The translations under genes were made by a program, and so were the position numbers. The notes under the pieces were generated by a model. The model was not told where the DNA came from and searched no databases. It saw nothing but the letters and a program-made list of their open reading frames with translations. Shown in pieces: positions 25,387 through 36,196 of a DNA stretch of 64,000 nucleotides (positions within the stretch are counted from its first letter, which is position 1; each line of letters opens with the position of its first letter). Source of the DNA: Lindgomyces ingoldianus (taxonomy: Eukaryota > Ascomycota > Dothideomycetes > Pleosporales > Lindgomycetaceae); NCBI RefSeq assembly GCF_010093535.1, contig NW_022985177.1, positions 662,857 to 726,856 of the forward strand, written 5' to 3'.

Positions 25387-27126
25387 TCAAACCCTTGGCT
25401 TGATGTCAAGGTATAGATCCATATCCGGCATGCAGCCTGTTATACCAGTGGATGGTTTGGTAGTATCCAAGAGTGGGAATGCCTGTGGCTCTCCAGTCGA
25501 CCCCAGCGGAACTGAGATCTGGAAGCGGTTAATGAAGGCTGCTACAAATCCGCACACCTCAGCCTTTGCTAGATTTCGACCAGGACAATAACTGACTCCA
25601 CCACCGAAAGGTCTATATGAGGGATGTGCTGCTAACTTTGGCTGTTGGAGGAAACGCTCCGGGTCGAATCGTGTAGTTGACTCCCCCCATACGTTAGGGT
25701 TCGAATGTAGCTCCCGATAGGGAATGACAAGAGTATTGCCGGCCCTGAGCACCCTTCCCGAAACTTCAGTATCTTGCTGCACCTTTCGTATACTAAAAGC
25801 GCCGTTTACGAGCCGAAGAACTTCGAGATACGCTGAGTCGAGAAGCGGGCAATCATGCATGAGATATGGTATGTCAATCGCAGTGCCACGGAACGCAGGC
25901 GAAGTCTCTTTAAGGAGTGCATCGACAAGTGTTTCGTTGTAAGCAACATTGCATAAAAGCCAGAAACACGCATTGATCGTATTACTATGCGCCCTGAAGT
26001 TTTGTTAGTACAAAAGTATTCATAGCAAGGTAGACGTCACTTACGCCCACCAAATCATGAACAACATCGCTACTTGACTATCTTCGTCCATTCCAAAGCA
26101 ATCTACCGCTTCGATAATGGCCCGGACGGACCAAGCGCCTCCTTTCCGGAGCTCTTTTGGAGTTCTGATGTACCGTCGCATTGCTGAACAGAGTATATTC
26201 CTCGCTCTGTTAAGTCTAGGAGTGAATATCTTTGGAACGTTGAAAACGCAGGCCCAGGAGTCGTCATTGAAAGTTCTCATATGGTTATATAGGTTGGGTT
26301 CATACTCGAACATAAGGTCCCCAAACATTCCACGTGTGGTTGAGTCTGTAATCAGAAAGGCACACAGCGTCTTCACAGAGATCCGGCGGTATTCGATCCC
26401 AAATTCTAGAACATATCGCTGGTTGAGATTGGCCCAGGTAAGGTTCTTGTCCAGCATCGAAAGGATAGAATGCCTCAGAAGATCCAGTTGCTCGCCAGGT
26501 AGTAACTGTATTTTGTATATATGTTCTATGAGATGGACAAGGCTTTTGAACTGTGGGTTGATGGTCTTCATATGGTCGTTCTGATTGACCAAGCTTGGCT
26601 TCGCCCAAGAGATCTCCCTCGCTTTTTCGCTAAGTCCGAAGGCTTTTAGCAGCCTGTCCATGTAGGCGTCCCAGGAAAAACTAGTGGAGTCCTTGTACAC
26701 AGTGGCAGCATCGTCAGGAGACGAGACGACGTATATCCGCTCTCCAAGAAGTCGAATTGAAAAGGGCTCGTATGATCCACCAAAATAGCAGCTGAAAAGT
26801 GTTGGCAATCAGCAAGTTATAGAAGCAATGCTGGATGAACTATCACCTACATGCCGTGACGGACCAGTGACGCAGTATCTTTAAACATAGCTAGAGTATG
26901 GCCTAAAGATTATATGAGCACTTGTGGCCTTGAGCACCTCGAATTAGACTGCATACCAAGGACTAAATATTGTCAGCCATGACATAGCAAAGGGGATGGA
27001 TCTCTTACACGGAATCATGTATGGAACCTCGGCGATCGCCCTTGGACGTAGTCGTGGGTGTATCACGAAGGCCCATAGGCGCCAGCTAGTGTGTAGCACG
27101 GCCAAAGCAAGCAACCAGACCCACTC
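25387..27126 (-). CDS. Cytochrome P450 monooxygenase, 5' end unresolved, about 510 aa
   Basis: This is a membrane-anchored haem-thiolate oxygenase. Minus-strand exons read as 27009-27126 (5' limit uncertain), a micro-exon 26957-26962, 26851-26902, 26045-26791 and 25387-25993. Signatures: N-terminal hydrophobic anchor WLLALAVLHTSW and RLRPRAIAEVPYMIP, then FLGHTLAMFKD across the micro-exon. The I-helix is WWAAHSNTINACFW, with N where many P450s have the acidic residue. The ExxR motif is EVLR, followed by DPERF, and the haem loop is FGGGVSYCPGRNLA with the Cys ligand. The shape resembles the CYP7/CYP8-like fungal group. No in-frame ATG precedes the anchor for over 100 open codons. The first exon may therefore be displaced, or the start lost where the 5' side meets transposon DNA. 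Introns are 46-59 bp. No RIP stops are seen in the body. Confidence 0.85.
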
Positions 27127-27347
27127 CCGTGTGAAGGAATCATGGGTAACGCTGACGAAGAAAGTATGCCACGATTGGATGGTATTCGAGGCCGCACTGA
27201 GCCTTGGCTGAGTCGCTGTCTCGCCTCTTGACCAATCGCCTCCTGCGGGCGTCTGCGGATGTCCACCCCCGGCTCTCGCGCCCGTGCAGTGGACATCTCC
27301 TAATGCACCGGCCGCCTGCTGAGCCCGCCGCTGATGGCTCCTGTACT

Positions 27348-27378
27348 ACACACACACACACACACACACATATATATG
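27348..27378. repeat. (AC)n(AT)n microsatellite
   Basis: A run of about 23 bp of alternating A and C is followed by a short TA run. It sits between the P450 5' side and the Crypton. It produces several spurious open frames (CVCVCV) on both strands. Confidence 0.95.
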
Positions 27379-27509
27379 TATGGATGGAGAGGCCCTAGGG
27401 CAGGCCAGGCCCTGCCCTCACCTTCATCCCGAGCCCGAGTTTCAGCGTGCGCTGCTTGCTGCTGTATATACCCTCCCTCACTGTACACACTCACTCAGGG
27501 GGCGCGAGC

Positions 27510-30500
27510 ATGGGTCTACAGCGCAGGGCGCGTCGCGAGCGCGCAGACGTCAACATCGCGAACAACGCTAAGCTGCGCGCTAATGCGCACTATATCCTAG
27601 CTACAATTCGCGAGCAGCGACCAGAGAATACGCACTAGGTCTATGTTCCAAAGCAGGAGGAATTTAAGGTAGTATTCTCGCCTGCCTGCCTGCCTATCTG
27701 TGTGTCTGTGTCTGTGCTAACTCCCGCGTCTAGGCGTTCTGCAAGAGGAAGCAGTACTACAACAGTAGCACTGTTATAGAAGAGAAGCTACTGCTTTTTC
27801 TAGTTAAAAAAGTTATAAACTAGCCCTTAAGAACTAGGTCTTGCAAAGTAGAGAGCAACATTCTCTAAGACAAGACGTGTCTTGCCTAGCGCTTAGTTTA
27901 CGCCTACATTACAGCTATTACTAACCTCTAGCAAGAGCAGAAGGCGCTAGGCATAAACAGCTACCTATTGCTGCGCGTAGACAGCGCAAGGGAGTACCTT
28001 AGGTCTCTGCAGCGCAGGGATGCCTAGCAAGATTAAGAGCAGTACGCTAATAAGGGCAGAAACACGCTGCTTAACAGCTACACTAAGGACAAGTTTAAGC
28101 AGCTCTGTAGCAAGCTGTAGACACATAGCGCAGACGCAAGCTTGTCCTCAGCAACAGTAGAGTGTCACTTCCGTACGCTAGTCGATCTCATGCTGGGCCA
28201 CTACATGCTTACGCGCAGAGGCAACTGCTGTTCTGCAGAGATCTTAGACCTGTTCACCTTTAAGTTTAAGGGAGAGGGCCCTACGCGCTGCATGCCCCTA
28301 ATATTCACTACCTGCGCAAGCAAGCAGAACTAGCACAGCTAGCTTAAGACAATAGGCGCGCTGCGGCATAGAAAGCTAATCCTCTGCATGCTTAGCAGCC
28401 TAGCCTTCTACCTGCTCTATTGCTAGGACCTAGGCAACAAGCCCTTTCCTAACTTTAGTAAGCGCTTAGCCTAGTACTGCATACAGCTAATTAAGGCTAG
28501 CACAGGCAATTATACAGCAGCCTTCTCTTACAACTCCCAGCGCAACTAGGTTGCAAAGGCGTACAGTTACGCTAGGATCTTATCTTAGAAGAAGACTTAC
28601 CTCCTACACAGTAAAGCAGCTAAGCTAGCAGAGCTTAAAGAAGTTAGTAAAGATTAGATTTAGTAAGCAGGCAGGTAGAATTAAAAGTAAATAGTTAGCT
28701 GCTACTTTAACTTACTGCTGCAAAAGTTTATAAGGTCTATAGCTAGCTATCTGCTGCAGATAGGCTGCTTTAAGATCTCTTACGCAGCTATTGCGCCTCT
28801 AGACAAGCTCCTATCTCTTATCTAGCTAGAGCTTAATGCGTGGAAGGGCCGCTTTAGCCTACACGCTGGCTAGATTAACAACCTAGCTGTAGGGGGCCTT
28901 ATAAGCCTGCTGCTCTACCTTAGAGAGGTGATCCTCTAGGACTCAGCTGCGCTGCGCTAGCGCTTCCCTAGCCACCCTGTGTGGAACCACCTAGTGTTCT
29001 AGCACAGGGCGTACGCCGCCTTTGCTTAGGACATTAACGCGTCTCTTAACGCAGAGGCAGCTCCTAGTTAGCTGTTAGTCCTGTACTAGGCAATACCCCT
29101 GCTTGCTAACTAGCTCTAAGCGCTAGATGCCTAGAACAAGCAGCAGATAAGGGAGCTTAAGAGGGAGCTTAAGGCAGACTTGGCAACAATCAAGTTGACT
29201 TGTTAACTTGACTTAATTAACTTAATACTATTAAGTTAATTAAGTTAAGCATAGAAGCTAAATTTATTAAGTTAATTAAGCAAATCTTGCTTACTTAATT
29301 AACTTAATTAACAGACTTAATAGGCTGCAATATTATAGGTTTTACTAGAGGATTACTAAAGGTTACAGTATCTTCTAGTACGTGGAGTAGTAAATCCTAG
29401 TTACAGCTACTAAGGTAGTACCTTACTGCCTACCTAATAGAGCTTAGCGTCTTCTATTCTGCCAACATAAAAGCTTACTGCCTACCTAGTAGAGCTTAGT
29501 GCCTATCTAAACCTATTGTAACTTTAACGCGTTATCTTGCCTACTCTACTAACGCCTATCTCTATTAATACTAACACCCTCTTTATTAATATAGCGTTGC
29601 CTAATTACATAGAGGGCATAAACAGTAACCTTGTCTAAGTTTTTAGCTAGCAGCTTAAAAGCGCAGTGTTACAAACTGTCCCTAAAGATAGCGCTACTAA
29701 TATAGCCACTAACGCGTTGCTAGAGCTTAACGCTAATAAAAGCTTTATAGGCAAGTTATAATTAACTACTAATAGCAATATTAATAACAATAATAATAAC
29801 AATTATAACAGCATTAACTAGCTACGCCTATTAGGTTATTACAAGCCACCCTACACACTAAAGCGCAGTTAAAAGAGCTAGGTTTAGCAATATAAATATT
29901 GCCTTTAGCATTAAAAGCAACAACGCCTGTATTAGCTCTGCTGTTACTGCTACACCTATAGGTAACCTAATAGCTTTTATTAAGCTAATCTATTAACTAC
30001 ATTAATTGCGCGCTATCTTAGAGAGCGTAAAGCTAGCCACAGCATTAACAAGAACAGCAAAAAGTCTACCTACTGCGTTACAACAACATCCTCTACGCAA
30101 TTCTCTCTACTTGCCTATATCTATTATAAAGGCTTTAGGGTATTATAAAGTGTTGCTAATCTTATTATGTTAAGCTTTTTACGTACAACTTTTCTATAGT
30201 TAGTACTTAATTAGGTAGTAGCTAATAACTAGGCGCTCTTTGTAATTAAGGGCGCAGCTTTTTGTAACATGTTATAGCAGGCTAACCTGTTAGCAGAGAC
30301 AGAGCTCTAGAGATCCTATAATACCTTACAAGCCTATATAATTGCTAAGTACAAGTCCTATGTGCCTACTGTTATTAATTACCTACATAACACGCAATTA
30401 GCTATCTATATCTTCTTTAATAATTAAACATTAACAGGTAGCAAATAGGTGTTAACAGGTATTTATGTCTACCACCTTAATAGTAACAGTAAGCCTTATA

Positions 30501-32910
30501 ATTACATATTAAGCCTACCTTTATTAATAGGCTAGCATATAGGCGTTAATATTGCTGCTGTTGTTAATGCTACGCTTAAAAGCTTTAAAATATCTGCGCG
30601 TAACTTAGGCTACTTTATCCTTAATAATGCTACTAACAACAACGCTACTATTAACGCCCTAGCTATTAAATACAGCTTTAACGCCTGTTATTAACGCCTA
30701 TGTTGCGCCTACTATATAATTAATCTTACTGCCTAACAGATTATATTTAGTAAAGATTAAAAGGCGTTTAATAACGCAGAGAAGCACTTAAATAATAAGG
30801 CAGCTTTTCTTAATAAGTAGTAGCAGGCAGGCCCTTTAGGCGTCCTAATTAACGTTATCGCCTCTATCTGTACGCTGTAAGCTTGCCAGCTTCTTAAATA
30901 ATGCTAGGTAGCCTACAACGCTTAATTAGATAGTAATAGTAAGGTAAAGACGCTAGAGATTATTAAGCTAGTAAAAATAAAATAAAACTCTTATTATAAT
31001 TATTTTTTACACGCGCTTAAGCTTTATATGCCTTTTAACAACTATATTAACTACAAGCTTATTAAGTACTAACGCTAGAGCACTTGTTAATGCTTATAAC
31101 TACTTAATTTTAAGCAGCGTTGCTTTATCTAAGAGGATAGCCTTAGTACAAAGAATTAAGTAATAATTACAGAGTATTGCAAGATCTTACAACCCTTTAA
31201 AGAGGCTACTATTTGTATAAAGGGCAGGGGTGTAGCTAGTATGTTAGGAGTAATATAAGAGGTCCTACTTACGCTTACCTAGCTTTCTACTACCCTTAAT
31301 AATATGCTTTATTAATATAATAATGTTAACTTTAACAATGTTAACGCTTTAAAGGACTACATAAAAGCTACCTGTAATATAGCCTATATAAAGATCTATA
31401 AGTATCTGCACAAGTTAAAGGATACCCTAGCATATTACGCGGCCTGCTGTCTCCACCCGCGCACAAAAGGCTACATAGATAAGGTGTAAAAGGTGCCTTA
31501 TAATTATAATAAAGAGCTTTATGTAGGGCCTTACCCCTACAAAGGCTAGCTAGATAATTGCTATGTTAGCTTTTAACACTTATAGGCAGAGTTTAAAGAT
31601 GCCACCTTTCTAATTAGTACGCTAGAGCTACTACTAAAGAAGGCGCGTACTAGGCTGTCTAGGAGCTAGTTAGACTTTATAAGAGCTACCCTATAAAGTA
31701 ACAACGCGCGCCTATCTCTTTGCTGTAATAAGTTTAAGTAGTAGATAATTAAGTTACCTATGCTAGAGAAGTCTTTATTTACACGCAATCTAATTATCTA
31801 CTAGATTAGAAAGGCTGACAAGTACTCTATCCTATTGCGCTTTGCCCTTACAGTCCTTAGTATCCCTACTACAGCTACTAACTATAAGAGGACCTTTTCT
31901 AAATTAGGTAATTTATTAGAGATAAGATAATTACGCATAAAGGTAGATCTCCTATCTGCTTTATAATTACTATGTAGCTAGAAGCGCCTTAGCTTAAAGC
32001 CTATAACAGCATTAAACAGTCCCTGTAATAACAGTATCTCTCCTAAAGAGCTTAAGACTATCTACAATATCTACAGTTAATTTAATACGCTGTAACTACG
32101 CTGTAAAGCTATTAATTAAGTTAAGTTAATTAATTAAGCTAGCCCTTTTTAGGGCTATTAAGTTAATTAAGTTAAGCAAAAGCCGCTAAATCTGTTAATC
32201 AATCAAGCTATTCACCTTGACTTAATTGACTTGATTGTTGCCAACTCTGGCTTAAGGAGGAGCTTAATTATGTGCGTAAGCTGCAAAGATTACAGTCTTA
32301 GCAGCTGCAGGTGCTTACGTCTGGCAGCCTTATGTTCCGCCTGGAGGCGTCGCAGGCGCAGGGCGGTCTGCTGCTGCCACCACCTCCACTCAGGCACACA
32401 GCAGCTGCGCCGCCGTCGCTGGCAGACGTAGATTCAAGCAGGTATACCTCTGCCTAGGCCAGCATCGCGCCTACGCCGTCTGCGCGCTCGCCTAGCCTAT
32501 CGCCTCTGCCAGCAGCGCTTGAGCTGGCGCCTGAGCTAGAACCTGCACTAAAGCATCGCATGTGGCGCGCTGTGAGGACTGTGGAGGATCTCTAGCGCGA
32601 ATGGACAGTAGGCCTGCAGGGCCAGCCTTCTATTGCTAAGCTAGACAGGCGCTAGGGGAACAAGTAGAGGTTAGGTTGTTAGAGCAAGCTGTAGTAGTAC
32701 TCTCTGCAGCTTAAGGTTATTAAGGAGATTAGGCGCATTACGCAGGCGCAGAGGACTAGCGAGGAGGCGGCTATGTGGCAGGTGAGCCAGCAGCAGCAGC
32801 AGCAGAGGGTCTTGCTAGACTAGCTCTGCAAGCATCTTAGAGTTGCTTAGAAGGAGAGCAATTGCCCCTAGTTTTGTAGTCCTAGTATTGTATATAGTTA
32901 TTGTTATAAA
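27510..32910 (+). pseudogene. Crypton transposon: tyrosine recombinase with GCR1_C domain, RIP-damaged and split by hAT
   Basis: The plus-strand reading starts MGLQRRARRERADVN at 27510. A clean 65-bp intron (27669-27733) joins PKQEEFK to AFCKRKQYYN. The recombinase core follows with FRTLVDLMLGHYMLTRR, FTFKFKGEGPTRCMPLIF, AFYLLYCWDLGNKPFPNF and GRWN...CYFNLL, which carries the likely Tyr. After a coiled-coil-like repeat (RELKRELK) the frame is broken at 29174 by the hAT element. It resumes at 32250 with EELNYVRKLQRLQ and ends in a GCR1_C DNA-binding domain (AVRTVEDLW-EWTVGLQGQPS, VIKEIRRITQAQRTSEEAAM) at about 32570-32790. Many W and Q codons are TAG. This is the domain order of fungal Cryptons. 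The outer element ends were not determined, since Cryptons lack inverted repeats; the end coordinate marks the last coding-like codons. Confidence 0.88.
29175..32249 (+). mobile_element. hAT transposon inserted in the Crypton, RIP-degraded (8-bp TSD)
   Basis: Terminal inverted repeats begin CAGACTTGGCAACAATC on the left and CAGAGTTGGCAACAATC (reverse complement) on the right. The 8-bp duplication GCTTAAGG lies at 29167-29174 and 32250-32257, the length expected for hAT. A degenerate transposase reads on the plus strand. The C-terminal dimerisation domain is recognisable at about 31820-31990 (YSILLRFALTVLSIP, then RTFSKLGNLLE). Subterminal regions are rich in TTAATTAA-type motifs, probably transposase-binding repeats. 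Numerous stops make it inactive. It is 3,075 bp long. Confidence 0.92.
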
Positions 32911-32954
32911 AGTTAATTAATTAGTGTTTAGATAGTTATAGCTGCTAAGCAAAA

Positions 32955-33210
32955 ATTCTATTCTGCATTATTCTGTAATTTGCTATAACTTGTTGTAATT
33001 TGCTGCATTGTTCTATAATATGCTGCGTCTTATTGCAATTTGCTGCATTGTTCTATAATTTACTATATTATTCTGCAATATGCTGCGTTTTGTTGCAATT
33101 TACTGCATTATTCTGCAATTTGCTGTGTTTTATTGCAATTTGCTGCATTATTCTGCAATTTGCTGCTTCTTGTTGTAATTTAATACATTATTCTGCAATT
33201 TACTGCATTG
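32955..33210. repeat. TGCTGCAATTTGC-type minisatellite
   Basis: Imperfect tandem units built from TTCTGCAATTTGCTGC(A/G)TT cover about 250 bp. They create a long Cys/Leu-rich open frame that is not a gene. The core resembles the minisatellite at 43126-43352. It lies just past the Crypton coding end. Confidence 0.85.
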
Positions 33211-34560
33211 TTAGGATACTGTGCGAGCACAGTATACTTCTGTCACACTGTGACATTTATAGAGAGGTACCTAGCAGCCATACAGTGCGTTCCTAGCAAC
33301 GTAATAGCAATTATAATGCAGCTCTGCAGCGCTTTAAAGCTAGAGCAGCCTGGCAGCTATTATAAGACTAAAAATCAGGCTATTTGCACATGTGGCGGCG
33401 TAGATATTGCCCATGGAGGGTGGGCAATAGACATGGGTGGATACTGGAAGTTAATGAGCGCACGGTCCCCTCTACCAGCAAAAATCTCGCTAAGCCGCTG
33501 AATCAGCCATACAAATGTCGCCGTAGATATACTATTGATATCTACCAACATCTTGGAAAACGACGGTGCGCTTGAAAAAACTTGTGGTGAGAAGGTTTGG
33601 CCGTCTAGGGAAGACTACACTTCGAACTTATAAACTATCAGCGCTACAACATGTACTACTCCTGTTTCTAGTTGTTTTGACGCTGCTACGCCGCCTTACT
33701 TCTCCAAATTGGGCCCCTTGTTGCGGCGTGGTCTCTGAAACATATGCCCAGGAATAATACACATACGATGTCTCTAGTTTATCGCCCCTCTAGAGAGGCT
33801 GGTAGACAATATATCTACGGAGTCCGAAGCAACAACGTTAAGGGTTCCCATCGCATTTACAGATCAGTGAGAATGCGTACCACTGCCATCTTCGTCGGTA
33901 ACGACTGCTGGGAGCTGAGACAATTTTCATTGCCAAAACACCCCGCCTCGTGAAGTGGAAAAATTGGTTCTTCCGGCGTTAGTCTAAGTCGATTGTGGTG
34001 TTAATCAGTATATGTATATCAACCATCCGGCCCTCTCTCTCTCTCTCATGTCCGCTACTATTTCCGCTCAAGTCCTCCTACCTGTATCACATTTGTTTAC
34101 ATACCTCCCCACTTGCTGCCCATTATGATACGCCACCCGTGGGGGCCATCAAATCAACCTTTCCTTGGACACATATCAGTCACATGTCTCTTACTCGGTG
34201 CGTTCATCCTCACTCTGTTCAGGGTTGTCATGGCATCAGGCTCGAGGTGGAATGACTGTAAGTATTGAAAATATTCTTAAAAGCATACAGTTTACAGTGG
34301 CTCTAGACCTGAACATGATTATCATTGTAAGGCGAATGCTAGGTGCGCCTGGAGTACTGCTGATAATGAGCAGCTTGTTGTCTGGTATGCCCGACGTCCG
34401 TCGGTGATAATCCTGGTGGATAAGGTGCAGGAATAGTATGCAGGGGTGGGGCAGATGGGAAGGCCCGAAGGCCGAAGGATTAGGGCACATATCCGTTTTC
34501 CTCGCTTGACGCACGGCCTCACCTAGCGAACGGATTTCAGCCAACATCTTCACAGAGATT
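33211..34560. other. Non-RIPed segment without recognisable gene
   Basis: Composition is balanced and CG is present. Several open frames of 60-105 codons overlap on both strands, but none shows a domain, introns or a compositional pattern I trust. It is flanked by the minisatellite and by TA-rich DNA starting at about 34,560. It could be original host intergenic DNA of the gene cluster or a decayed gene. Confidence 0.5.
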
Positions 34561-35353
34561 TAAAGCTCTAGAGCCTAATATAACTTAAATTATCACAACC
34601 TTTTATAGAGTAATAGGCAATAAGGTATAGTAAACAAAACTACATTATTATCAAGTTGCAATACCTAGTAGGAAGGTTAATCTGTTGCCCTTAGCAATTT
34701 GTTAGCTAGAGAGAGTAATAACCCCTACAACTAATTTCTTATTACTACTATTATTCTAAGGACTAAGAGACTACTATTCTCTTATTTTTTTTAAGCCTAT
34801 TTAGCATATTAGATGTTCTTTAGGAGCTGCGCAGCTGCTAATCTAGCTTACTTGTTGTTCTTTTTCTTCTACTACTTCTAAGTTTACTTTTAAAGTTAGA
34901 TATTCTTTGCAGTAACCTTTATATGCAGTTTTTTAATATCTTACTTTTTATTTACTTTTTCATAGCTTTATACCTAGTATTTTTTATTTTTAAAGTCTTT
35001 TTACTTTTACTACTTTTATTTTATGCTTATAAGTTTACTAGACTTTATTTAAGCTTTAAAAAATTAGTTTACTATGTAAATTTAAAAAAAAGTTAAAGCT
35101 AAGAATCTTTACCCTTTTACAACTACTTTTTCTTATTAACTAGTGCTTTTTTAAAGTTGTAAACCTTTAGTTTTAAGAAAATGTTTTATATAAATAGTAA
35201 GTAAGTTATTAATAAAAGCTACTACGCTTTAAAGTTATATTTATTATTAAAAACTAATGTTAAAACCTTAGTAATCTTTCTCTAAAAATTTTTAGCTGTT
35301 AGCACTAACCTTAAGCTTTTTCTAAAAAGAAAACTTTTAGCCTTAAAGTTATA
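34561..35353. other. RIP-mutated AT-rich DNA of unknown origin
   Basis: TA-rich, CA-poor sequence ends at the outer family E pogo-like element. No domain or terminal repeat was recognised. Confidence 0.5.
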
Positions 35354-35878
35354 ACATACTCTACAGGCAAGTTGCTTACACACCTAAGTTACTTACTTTT
35401 ACTAAAACCTTACTAAACTACTTTTTTTTATACTAATGCATTCCTAACAACACTACTTAGATGTGCTAAAAGAACATTAGATATAGCCTACACTCTAGGC
35501 TTTTAAATAAAACATAACACACTTAAAGTAATATACTATAGCTATGTATAGAGTTTTTTAAAAGATAATAAATAACTAATATAACATACTTTATAGGCGA
35601 GTTGCTCACACACCTGAGTCGCTCACTTTTGCCAAGACCCTACCCTAACAAACTCTATTATAGCCTATAACAACCTGCTCTAGCACTATATAGTACAGTA
35701 CAGCCTAGAATATTATTTAGATACTACTTCTGCTTCTTGCTTACACATTTGCGTGTTATGCCTAGTCTAATTGCACTATCTGCAGCGCCTTTAGGATAGC
35801 TTACCTACTTTAGCTTGCACCTGCTTCTTTGCCTTCTTTCTGTTACTGCGCGCTTTAAACTTCTTTAAAGCTGTTAAG

Positions 35879-36196
35879 TGTCACGGTATCCTCCCCGGAT
35901 CCCAGACATAACTGTATTAGATGCGTACTAGAGTATTATTAGTGCACGTCTGACACAAACACAACACAACACAGACATAAACTTAAGCATAAACCGCCTT
36001 AACACTAACTAAACCTAGAACAGGCTTAATTTATACCTAAAGCGCTTAGACTTCTAAGCTAAGTATTTAATTACTAATTTTCTTTTAAACTTTTCTGTTT
36101 CTTACATAACATCTTATACTTACTATAATACCTTACATAGTAATTAAACTAGACTTTTATAAAGCTTTATAACCTTACTTATGCATAATTATAATA
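35879..36196 (+). repeat. Gypsy 3 5' LTR
   Basis: It starts TGTCACGGTATCC. Its end ATAATTATAATA is the RIP-altered form of the other LTR's CAATCGTGACA. It is 318 bp long. Confidence 0.9.

Noticed and set aside
26117..26584. 155-codon plus-strand open frame
   Set aside because: It is antisense to the well-supported P450 exon at 26045-26791.
27063..27638. Several open frames of 60-90 codons around the CA microsatellite
   Set aside because: They overlap in all frames, include CVCVCV/HTHTHT runs from the microsatellite, and conflict with the P450 first exon and the Crypton start.
33000..33296. Cys/Leu-rich 98-codon open frame
   Set aside because: It is read from a degenerate tandem repeat. The composition mirrors the repeat and not a protein family.
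34236..34553. 105-codon minus-strand open frame in balanced sequence
   Set aside because: No recognisable domain, and other frames are equally open. It was left as part of an unannotated segment.
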